11,912 bases of DNA, taken from Bacteroides sp. Lineage in GTDB: Bacteria > Bacteroidota > Bacteroidia > Bacteroidales > Bacteroidaceae. The DNA is taken from contig DYCT01000034.1 in the NCBI GenBank assembly GCA_019417975.1, positions 1 through 11,912 of the forward strand, given 5' to 3'. The first letter of the stretch is position 1. Each line of letters begins with the position of its first letter. The notes below the pieces were generated by a model. The model did no database searches. It saw nothing but the letters and a program-made list of their open reading frames with translations, and was not told the DNA's origin. Made by a program: the position numbers and the translations under genes. Shown here one piece after another: positions 1 through 6,468 of this stretch.

Positions 1-512
1 ATCTGCAAGTGGTTGATTAGTTTAGCACCCAAACCAACATTTAAACCCATTTCAGCATTTTTACGAGAGAAAACATCCATATTTACATAACGGATATCAT
101 CACTCTTCAAATTGAAAATGAAATTAGGACCTGTAAAAACAAATACACTGGCCATATCACCCAGGCCTACTGCATATTTCACGTGAACAGGCACTTCGAT
201 AGAGTGCTGGCGATTGCTCTTTTCACCCAACAGCTTACCATTCTCTCCAACCTCATCATATTTAAAACCTTTCATTGAATAAAGCAAAGATGCATCCAAT
301 CCTAAACCTGTGACAGGCAAAGAAAGTTCAGCCATCGGACCCACAAAGAAGCCGGTCATATTTCTTACATTCAATGTCTCATCCATATCCTTAGTCAATT
401 TCAACTTATTTAAATTGACACCGGCTTTAATACCCCATCTAAACTGCGCTTGAGTAGGGACAGCAACCATAAATGCAATAGTTGCCACTAAAATGCACAT
501 AATTTTCTTCAT
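1..512 (-). CDS. Outer-membrane beta-barrel protein (PorT-like/porin family), 3' end missing
   Basis: The reading frame starts with ATG at 512-510 and stays open to the left edge, giving about 170 residues without a stop. The N-terminus is a clear Sec signal peptide: MKK, a hydrophobic core (about residues 4-19), then a cleavage-like TQA-Q site near residue 22. The mature part begins FRWGIKAGVNLN and alternates polar and apolar residues, with glycines and aromatics at strand ends (for example FFVGPMAELSLP, LGLDASLLYSMKGF, SIEVPVHVKYAVG, VFVFTGPNFIF). This is the pattern of the small 8-stranded barrels of the OMP_b-brl_2/PorT-like group of Bacteroidota. The protein probably sits in the outer membrane; no substrate or partner can be read from it. 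It lies 116 bp beyond the kinase gene and has its own -7 element, so it is probably a separate transcription unit. The family is assigned from pattern, not from a catalytic motif, and the missing C-terminus keeps this tentative. Confidence 0.75.
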   Translation of the reverse strand, partial: MKKIMCILVATIAFMVAVPTQAQFRWGIKAGVNLNKLKLTKDMDETLNVRNMTGFFVGPMAELSLPVTGLGLDASLLYSMKGFKYDEVGENGKLLGEKSNRQHSIEVPVHVKYAVGLGDMASVFVFTGPNFIFNLKSDDIRYVNMDVFSRKNAEMGLNVGLGAKLINHLQ

Positions 513-628
513 ACTATGTCTTTTTTAAAGTAAGTAGATGCAAATATAGACGTTTTTTCTTATCCGATACCACAATCCTACACTTTTTTGCTCCTATACA
601 GAGAGTTCTGCTTTTTACATCTCTTTTA
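513..628. other. Intergenic region between the kinase and barrel genes
   Basis: This 116-bp AT-rich spacer separates the stop codon of the sugar kinase from the start of the outer-membrane gene. Apart from the -7 element at 541-548 it shows no coding potential. The only fold seen is a 4-bp stem near 599-610 with no T tract, so no terminator is called. Read-through from the operon into the barrel gene is therefore possible. Confidence 0.5.
541..548 (-). promoter_or_regulatory. Putative -7 element for the beta-barrel gene
   Basis: On the minus strand this reads TATATTTG, an exact match to the Bacteroidota -7 consensus TAnnTTTG. It lies about 28 nt before the ATG of the outer-membrane barrel gene, which would leave a short leader. 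No convincing TTTG is present 19-21 nt upstream (the best candidate is a TTGTGG), so only half of the promoter is well supported. Confidence 0.45.
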
Positions 629-1468
629 TCACGACAACCGATGAAAAGTAATAAGCCCTTCCATTGGAGACTGACCAAAACGTCCGATACGGATACCTTC
701 TTCGGCTGCAACTTTCACTAATTGAGGCCTGAAATAATGGGCTATCGAACCCACAAAATGAACAGGATAATGCAGATAATCGTACTGCTTTACATTTCGA
801 CAGAAAAAAGCACGGAAACCGCTCTCTACTAACAAAGCAATTTCCTGACAGTCGATATGCTGCAGCAAGAAAGGAGTGAAGCTCGCCAAGAAGCGATTTG
901 GAAAAGGCTTTTTGTAGACACAATCTAAAATATCGCCTCGTGATAGCCGGTAGGAATCAAAAAAAGCTTGCTGCAAATCGGCAGGCAACTGATTCTTTAA
1001 ACAATCGGCCACCAGCTGTTTTCCCAACACAGCTCCACTGCCCTCATCTCCCAAGATAAACCCCAAAGGAGACACATTTTCCTGAATCTTTTCTCCATCG
1101 TAGAAACAAGAGTTAGAACCTGTCCCCAAGATGCAAGCGATGCCTGCTTCTGCTCCACACAAAGCTCTGGCAGCAGCCAACAAATCGCTACCGATCTCCA
1201 CTTGGTCGGTTGCTAACACTGCCATAATCGCGCCTGCTACACATTTGTTTTTCTCTGGGAAAGCACATCCTGCTCCATAGAAATAAACGGCTTCCGGCAC
1301 ACGACCGCCCAATGAAGGCTGTAACTCCGTCCGAAGCAAATGTTCGATTTCATCTGTTGTCTGATAAAATGGATTAATACCTCCAGTACGTACATGCAAC
1401 ACGGTTTCACTACCATCTGTCAAACACCAATCCGTCTTGGTAGACCCACTATCGGCCAATAATATCAT
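629..1468 (-). CDS. BadF/BadG/BcrA/BcrD-family amino-sugar kinase (GlcNAc/MurNAc kinase-like)
   Basis: This 279-residue protein belongs to the ASKHA (actin-like) sugar kinase fold. The phosphate-1 loop is at residues 6-13 (DSGSTKTD, in place of the usual DGGGTKTD). The likely catalytic base is Asp96 in GSDLLAAARAL, the adenosine-side loop is ILGTGSNS at 113-120, and a DEGSG motif is at 141-145. Length and motif order match bacterial GlcNAc kinase and MurK-type MurNAc kinase. The expected reaction is ATP-dependent phosphorylation of an amino sugar in the cytosol; the sequence does not decide between GlcNAc and MurNAc, or between C6 and C1. It is the last gene of the operon, 12 nt after the permease, with an SD-like AGGA 5 nt before the ATG, which is unusual among these genes. 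Together with AmpG and SpoIID it suggests trapping of a sugar released from muropeptides. No MurQ etherase lies in the window, so the next step must be encoded elsewhere. Confidence 0.9.
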   Translation of the reverse strand: MILLADSGSTKTDWCLTDGSETVLHVRTGGINPFYQTTDEIEHLLRTELQPSLGGRVPEAVYFYGAGCAFPEKNKCVAGAIMAVLATDQVEIGSDLLAAARALCGAEAGIACILGTGSNSCFYDGEKIQENVSPLGFILGDEGSGAVLGKQLVADCLKNQLPADLQQAFFDSYRLSRGDILDCVYKKPFPNRFLASFTPFLLQHIDCQEIALLVESGFRAFFCRNVKQYDYLHYPVHFVGSIAHYFRPQLVKVAAEEGIRIGRFGQSPMEGLITFHRLS

Positions 1469-1480
1469 ACGATTCCTATT

Positions 1481-2785
1481 TTATTCTTGTTTATTATCTT
1501 GTTTTTCCACTCCATACTCAGGGTCAATATGTACAAATGCACACACCGCTATTGTAGCCATGCAACACAACATCACCCATACAAAAAAAAGCTCGTAGCC
1601 TATCTGCTCTTGAATCCATCCGGCAGCCATTCCCGGTAACATCATACCCAATGCCATGAAAGCAGTACAAATGGCATAATGTGCAGTCTGATGTGTACCT
1701 TCGGAATAATAAATCAAGAAAAGCATGTAAGCCGTAAAACCAAATCCATAACCAAACTGTTCAATAAATACGCATGAACTGATTATCAACAAGTTCTGTG
1801 GCTGTACATAACCCAAATAGACAAATGTCAGGCAGGTCAATGAAAGACTACAGGCCATCGGCCAAAGCCATCGGCGCAACCCTCCTCTTGCAGCACAAAC
1901 GCCACCGATAATTCCTCCTATGGTTAAACCGATAATACCTACCGTACCATATACCAAGCCCACCTCTTCCGTCGTGAGTCCCAGCCCACCTTTTTCTAAA
2001 GGGTCAAGCAAGAAAGGATTGATAAGTTTCACCAACTGCGCTTCCGGAAATCTATAAAAGAGCATAAACAGAATAGCTACCCAAGCCTGTTTCTTCCGAA
2101 AGAATGAAGAAAAAGTACTGAAAAACTCACGAAAAATATCGGAAGTCCGAACCAAACCTCCCATCACAGGACGGTCTGCATGGGGCCGAGGCAACATTCG
2201 CTGATGATACAATGCAAAGGCCATAAACAGTCCGGCCAAGATGAAAAAAGTGATAGACCAAGCCACTGTGACTTGTCCTGTCCAACGTTCCAACAGACCT
2301 GCCAACACCACCAGCAATCCCTGTCCGGCAATGGTAGCAACACGATAAAATGCACTTCGAATTCCTACATAGAGCGACTGCTCACGTGCATCAAGAGCCA
2401 ACATGTAAAAGCCATCAGCAGCTATGTCGTGTGTTGCCGAACTAAAAGCGACCAACCAAAAGACTGCCAACGTAAGCTGAAAAAAGAAATTCATCGGAAT
2501 CATCAGTGCCACACCCGCCAGGCCGGCTCCAACCAGCCATTGCATCACAAGCACCCACCAGCGTTTGGTCTTCAACAAATCAACAAACGGGCTCCAAAAC
2601 GGCTTAATGACCCACGGCAAATACAAACAACTTGTATACAAAGCAATATCCGTATTGGATATGCCTAACCGCTTATACATGATTACGGAGATAGTCATCA
2701 CTGCCACATAAGGAAGTCCTTGTGCGAAATAAAGCGAAGGAATCCATAACCAAGGAGAATTTCGTTTTAATCCAAACTTATTCAT
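1481..2785 (-). CDS. ampG: AmpG-like muropeptide permease (MFS)
   Basis: This 434-residue, very hydrophobic protein has about 12 predicted membrane helices. The N-terminus (SPWLWIPSLYFAQGLPY at about residues 10-26) is the hallmark first helix of AmpG/acetyl-CoA-transporter-like MFS proteins. The loop after helix 2 (KPFWSPFVDLLKTKRWW, about 61-77) is the MFS motif-A region. AmpG imports GlcNAc-anhydroMurNAc(-peptides) from the periplasm, driven by the proton gradient. E. coli AmpG is longer (491 aa), but 12-helix forms of about 420-440 aa are usual in Bacteroidota. The ATG overlaps the end of the SpoIID gene by 8 nt (ATGAATAA), which indicates translational coupling. Its neighbours, a SpoIID hydrolase-like protein and an amino-sugar kinase, support peptidoglycan-fragment import. 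Another sugar or drug MFS substrate cannot be excluded from sequence alone. Confidence 0.88.
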   Translation of the reverse strand: MNKFGLKRNSPWLWIPSLYFAQGLPYVAVMTISVIMYKRLGISNTDIALYTSCLYLPWVIKPFWSPFVDLLKTKRWWVLVMQWLVGAGLAGVALMIPMNFFFQLTLAVFWLVAFSSATHDIAADGFYMLALDAREQSLYVGIRSAFYRVATIAGQGLLVVLAGLLERWTGQVTVAWSITFFILAGLFMAFALYHQRMLPRPHADRPVMGGLVRTSDIFREFFSTFSSFFRKKQAWVAILFMLFYRFPEAQLVKLINPFLLDPLEKGGLGLTTEEVGLVYGTVGIIGLTIGGIIGGVCAARGGLRRWLWPMACSLSLTCLTFVYLGYVQPQNLLIISSCVFIEQFGYGFGFTAYMLFLIYYSEGTHQTAHYAICTAFMALGMMLPGMAAGWIQEQIGYELFFVWVMLCCMATIAVCAFVHIDPEYGVEKQDNKQE

Positions 2786-4061
2786 AACGTTGTTCTATTT
2801 TTGCGCCATTGTAATAATGCAATAAAATCTGATCGTAAGTATAGCCTTTCGTTGCCATCACCGCTGCGCCTATCTGGCACAAGCCTACACCATGCCCCCA
2901 ACCTGCGCCTGTCAGCACAAAACGATTATCTATCTTATCTACGACAAAAGCTGAGCTATACAAATGAGAAGTAGAAAGAATTCTTCTGATTTCCAATTCC
3001 TTTCCAATTATTTTCGTGCATTTACTTCCCTCTATGCGCAACCGGACAAGACGCCCGGATACACCTCGCTCTACTGGGATCAATGCCTTTATCTCACCAA
3101 AATCAATTCCCGAACGTTCAGCTACCAACTTGGATAATTCATCAACCGTATAGCTTACTTTCCAACGATAGAAATCCGGTGTCTCCCTATCATACCCGTT
3201 CAATACTTGCTGAAGCACAAATACATCTTCGGTATGGCAAAATGCCTCCGGGCAAGAACGTATCCAAGCCTCGGCTTGCTCTTCATCGGTCAAATCGGGT
3301 AAAGCAACAGGAGTCGCACTATCTCTCCGCTTCGTCAAATAAGGATGTGGCACATCTTCCCAACACGACTGAAACTCTTCCAATGCTCCTCCACAACATT
3401 TTGAGAAACGAGCATCACACAAATCGCCTCCGTATGTCAATACCATACCCCATGTTTCCTCCACCGCTTGACACACGGTCGAGGTGGAAACTTTTGTCAC
3501 TCCTTGATAGCGTTGGCAATGATCGTCGGCACAAACATCAAAGCACTCATGGTCTTCTCGGTCGTACCAACGAATATGTTCACAATCGTTTTCTACAAAA
3601 GCAGGAGCAACAGATGGGTGATGTCGCTTTTCCAACTGCGCAAGCAACCAACTACGCGAAATAACTGCATGAGCTTTCAGAAACTCCAATGAAGCATGAG
3701 CGCTCATTTCTGAAGATATAACACTTTTCAAATAGCTTTCCACCGGCAAGATATTAATAGCTATAACCCCATCGGCATGAGAGACAAAATGCAACTTTCC
3801 TTCAAACAGTTGGTCCTCGTTCCGCTCCCAATGAAACCCTACTCCAATCACTACATCATAAAGTTCGAATGTGAAATACCCTAATTCAGGTTCAAACAAT
3901 AATTCAGTGTACAACTTTCCATTCCACTGTATTTTTCCGGCAACCCATTCCACCTTTTGGTCGCCTATCACATTTATCCCTTCGCAACTATAATTGCCGT
4001 GAAAACAAAATCCGATTTCACGTGCAATCAAAATACCGATATGTACTTCCGGCTGATTCAT
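2778..4061 (-). CDS. SpoIID/LytB-domain protein, apparently cytoplasmic
   Basis: This 427-residue protein carries a full SpoIID domain. The catalytic segment is LPVESYLKSVISSEMS at about 105-120, where Glu118 aligns with the catalytic Glu of the SpoIID lytic transglycosylase. It is followed by AHAVISRSWLLAQ (130-142), then a zinc-like cluster His171, Cys177, His181, Cys182, spaced almost as in clostridial SpoIID. CCGGALEEF (222-230) lies mid-domain, and the C-terminal GWGHGVGLCQIGA with LLHYYNGA is the family signature. SpoIID cleaves peptide-free glycan strands to anhydroMurNAc ends; LytB is an amidase enhancer. Here there is no signal peptide: the N-terminus (MNQPEVHIGILIAREIG) enters the domain directly, and the ATG is fixed by an ATGA overlap with the upstream stop. 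The protein has 15 cysteines, which fits a reducing compartment. It probably acts on imported muropeptides in the cytosol (inference). It overlaps ampG by 8 nt. Confidence 0.92.
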   Translation of the reverse strand: MNQPEVHIGILIAREIGFCFHGNYSCEGINVIGDQKVEWVAGKIQWNGKLYTELLFEPELGYFTFELYDVVIGVGFHWERNEDQLFEGKLHFVSHADGVIAINILPVESYLKSVISSEMSAHASLEFLKAHAVISRSWLLAQLEKRHHPSVAPAFVENDCEHIRWYDREDHECFDVCADDHCQRYQGVTKVSTSTVCQAVEETWGMVLTYGGDLCDARFSKCCGGALEEFQSCWEDVPHPYLTKRRDSATPVALPDLTDEEQAEAWIRSCPEAFCHTEDVFVLQQVLNGYDRETPDFYRWKVSYTVDELSKLVAERSGIDFGEIKALIPVERGVSGRLVRLRIEGSKCTKIIGKELEIRRILSTSHLYSSAFVVDKIDNRFVLTGAGWGHGVGLCQIGAAVMATKGYTYDQILLHYYNGAKIEQRYE

Positions 4062-5008
4062 AATTTTTTCTTGATTTTTGATATAAAGCCTTGCATAGCA
4101 TCATCCGACAAACCGACTTCTTGATACACTCGGCAGACTTCTTCGGGGGTCAGTTTATCATAATCTTCCTTACGAGGCGTAATAATCACTCCTGCCATAT
4201 CCACAGCTCCCGGACTAATCAACAAGCGTCTCTCATCTGTCGCATAATAACAAGACGGACGATGCTTGCTACGTGGAAAAATACAACAAACCCATCTACC
4301 TGCTTCATACCATCCTACAATATTCATACCTGGCTCTTCTTCGTCCAATGCTAAAGGTAAACAAGCATATGTTTTCTGTAAAGCATTCTGCAAACGACCG
4401 GAATCACCCGATTCCAATACCAATACTTCCCTTCCATACCCTTTCAGAACATAGGCACATAAAGCCTCATCGGCCAACAAAGTTTCTCGCGCGACAGTCC
4501 GAAAATCGGACTCTATGGGCAACAAGCCCCTATTACCGGCTTGAAAGTGCATATGATCGGGAGCAGAAGCGCCACAACGCGGTCCGTTATAGAATACAAC
4601 CAACGGCCGCAATGCATAAGTCAACTCCAACAGATGCGTAAAATGATTGCGTATTTGTTGCGGCTGATGGTGTAAAGCTGGCAGTGTCCAATGCTGTGGA
4701 AAGATAGGGAACGGATTAACCAATAGCAAAAAGTCATTTTCTATTGAAACACGAAGCTGCTCTGCAGGCAAATGTTCCAAGCAGAGGAAGCAAGGACGAT
4801 GTTGCAAAGTCACCGAATCCACTTTGGCTCCGGTTGAAACGATTCGAGCTGGATTGTATTGTACCTTCACTTGAAACGTTCCACAATCAATCCAACGTTC
4901 ACAAACTTGTCCTAACGCCTCATAATTGTTTCGTGCCAATGCCCAGGAGTTAAGCTGACTTGACAACAGATGTTGTGCCTCTGTTACCGATAAAGAGAGA
5001 GCTTTCAT
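4058..5008 (-). CDS. DUF4922 protein, GalT/HIT-superfamily nucleotide-sugar phosphorylase-like
   Basis: The protein has 316 residues from the ATG at 5008-5006. That start gives an ATGA overlap with the glycosyltransferase stop; an in-frame ATG at 5044 would add 12 poorly ordered residues and a 40-nt overlap. Two features link it to the GalT branch of the HIT superfamily. One is RPCFLC at 71-76, a CxxC metal-site-like motif. The other is the segment FYNGPRCGASAP leading into DHMHFQ, with His152, His154 and Gln156 forming an HxHxQ motif as in Ap4A phosphorylase (HKHLQ), GalT (HPHGQ) and GDP-galactose phosphorylase. LLVNPFPIFPQH (95-106) resembles the conserved NP-P segment of that fold. His154 is the likely nucleotidylated residue. 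No signal peptide or membrane segment is seen, so it is cytosolic. The reaction is unknown; nucleotidyl transfer or phosphorolysis of a nucleotide sugar is inferred. Its place between a glycosyltransferase and SpoIID suggests a substrate related to muropeptide sugars. Confidence 0.82.
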   Translation of the reverse strand: MKALSLSVTEAQHLLSSQLNSWALARNNYEALGQVCERWIDCGTFQVKVQYNPARIVSTGAKVDSVTLQHRPCFLCLEHLPAEQLRVSIENDFLLLVNPFPIFPQHWTLPALHHQPQQIRNHFTHLLELTYALRPLVVFYNGPRCGASAPDHMHFQAGNRGLLPIESDFRTVARETLLADEALCAYVLKGYGREVLVLESGDSGRLQNALQKTYACLPLALDEEEPGMNIVGWYEAGRWVCCIFPRSKHRPSCYYATDERRLLISPGAVDMAGVIITPRKEDYDKLTPEEVCRVYQEVGLSDDAMQGFISKIKKKL

Positions 5009-6468
5009 TGTTGGTTCTGTTTGATTCGTGCCTGCAATTCCCACGTCCGCAAACGGTCTTTATACAAATTATTCGCATTGACCTTATCTACCGAGAGTGA
5101 CGCATCGGAATTTCCTTCCCACCGGCGACATAGGTAAACAACCTCAAAGACACGTCCGATGCGATACTCACGCGAAAAGCGCAAACCCAATGCATAATCT
5201 TCTCCATAGCTGGTATTAGGCACTGAGATTGCCCGAAGTAAAGGTGTAAAAAAAGCACGTGGAGCACCCAAACCATTAATGCGAAGTGCATTGTTCCGCC
5301 CATTGTCCGGAGTCCATTCCCGATGGTCAATAATTCCAGGCGGTAACTCCCGAAGTTTAAAATCGGTCATCCGATAAGTCCCGATTACCATAGCACATTG
5401 TTGCTCATAAAAAGCATCAACCATTGTTTGCAGGGCAGTATCATCCGCATACAAATCATCGCTATCCAATTGAACGGCAAAGCGTCCGCAGTACACACTG
5501 TGCACACCTTCATTCCAACAACCTCCTATGCCCAAATCAGTACGTTCCGGTATCAAATGAACCACCCGTTTGTCGGTGGTATAGCGTGCAATAACCTCGG
5601 AAGTACCATCAGTCGAGTGGTTATCTATCACAATCAGATTATAAGCAAAAGTTGTTTTTTGAGTCAAAACAGATTCAATAGCATCCACAATGGTACGTAC
5701 TCGGTTTCTAACAGGAATAATCACAGACGCTTCACAAGGAAATGTTTCCGAATCGAAAGTTACAGACTTGAAATCTGGTTTCAAGAATGCCCCTACCCGC
5801 TTCAGATGAGCGGTACACACAGTTTCCATCTCCAGCTGCCTGTCCCGATTACGAGGGTCCACATAGTCAAATTGTTTCTCTCCGCTTTTTCTTAAGTCTT
5901 GCTCCACTTCGGTATACAGATATTCATTAATATGTACCAAAGCTCCCAGTTGCGACAACAACAGTCTAAGCTGATAAAAACCGGCAAACTGATAACTTCC
6001 ATCCATCGCAGCAGCTGCTTTCACAAACGCGTCTGTATGTATCAGTAGCAAAGAGCCAAAATCAAAATCATCACGCAAACTGCCTTCTTGATAATCTATA
6101 ACCGGATGCTGAATCAGCTGTCCTTCTTTCCATCGATAATGATCGGCATACACCCATACAGCCGAGCTGTCGGCTGCAACCCGCAACATTCGCTGCAAGG
6201 CAAACTGTCCCAACGAAAGCGGAGTTGTTTTCCTATATATTAAGGTATAAGGGGTAGAAGTATGAGCAGCTATCAACTGCATCGTTGTTGTAGCAGACAA
6301 CGAATCGACGACCAACAATTCGCACCCATCTACAGATACCTCTTCGACCGAGGAAAGCAAGACGATGCGCGATACACAGCCGGAAGCTTTCAAACTGTCG
6401 ACCGTCTGTCTCAATGCCTCTTCATAGCTATAAGGTATGTAACAAGTTATATTTCCCATTTTATTCAT
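5005..6468 (-). CDS. Family 2 glycosyltransferase with tandem GT-A domains, N-terminal one degenerate
   Basis: This 487-residue protein has an intact GT2 domain from about 244 to 470. It starts with EASVIIPVRNR (246-256), followed by LIVIDNHSTDGTSEVI (278-293), the nucleotide/metal motif DSDD at 335-338 (FAVQLDSDDLY), and a GED acceptor-side motif near 411-413. Residues about 5-235 look like a second GT-A domain that has lost activity. ITCYIPYSYEE replaces the first strand, YADHY (107-111) stands where a YSDED-type DxD would be, and DFDFGSLLLIHTDAF (134-148) resembles the acceptor-binding part of tandem GT2 enzymes. There is no signal peptide or membrane segment, so it is cytosolic or peripheral. 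The donor and acceptor are unknown. The ATG overlaps the symporter stop by 8 nt (ATGAATAA); a second ATG three codons later is an alternative start. Its presence in a peptidoglycan-salvage operon is unusual. Confidence 0.9.
   Translation of the reverse strand: MNKMGNITCYIPYSYEEALRQTVDSLKASGCVSRIVLLSSVEEVSVDGCELLVVDSLSATTTMQLIAAHTSTPYTLIYRKTTPLSLGQFALQRMLRVAADSSAVWVYADHYRWKEGQLIQHPVIDYQEGSLRDDFDFGSLLLIHTDAFVKAAAAMDGSYQFAGFYQLRLLLSQLGALVHINEYLYTEVEQDLRKSGEKQFDYVDPRNRDRQLEMETVCTAHLKRVGAFLKPDFKSVTFDSETFPCEASVIIPVRNRVRTIVDAIESVLTQKTTFAYNLIVIDNHSTDGTSEVIARYTTDKRVVHLIPERTDLGIGGCWNEGVHSVYCGRFAVQLDSDDLYADDTALQTMVDAFYEQQCAMVIGTYRMTDFKLRELPPGIIDHREWTPDNGRNNALRINGLGAPRAFFTPLLRAISVPNTSYGEDYALGLRFSREYRIGRVFEVVYLCRRWEGNSDASLSVDKVNANNLYKDRLRTWELQARIKQNQQ

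Noticed and set aside
596..628. Possible terminator after the kinase gene
   Set aside because: Only a 4-bp stem can be drawn and there is no T tract on the minus strand, so it is not supportable.
2180..2668. 162-codon open frame on the plus strand inside ampG
   Set aside because: It lies wholly antisense to a well-supported membrane transporter, and its translation is rich in His, Gln, Ser and Cys with no fold-like pattern, as expected from the complement of hydrophobic codons.
3083..3664. 193-codon open frame on the plus strand inside the SpoIID gene
   Set aside because: It is fully antisense to a gene with conserved catalytic motifs, has no promoter or plausible start signal, and its product shows no recognisable domain.
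5009..5044. Upstream ATG giving a 12-residue longer DUF4922 protein
   Set aside because: The start at 5008 gives an ATGA overlap matching the next junction in the operon, while the upstream ATG would require a 40-nt overlap and adds residues unlike the rest. It remains possible.
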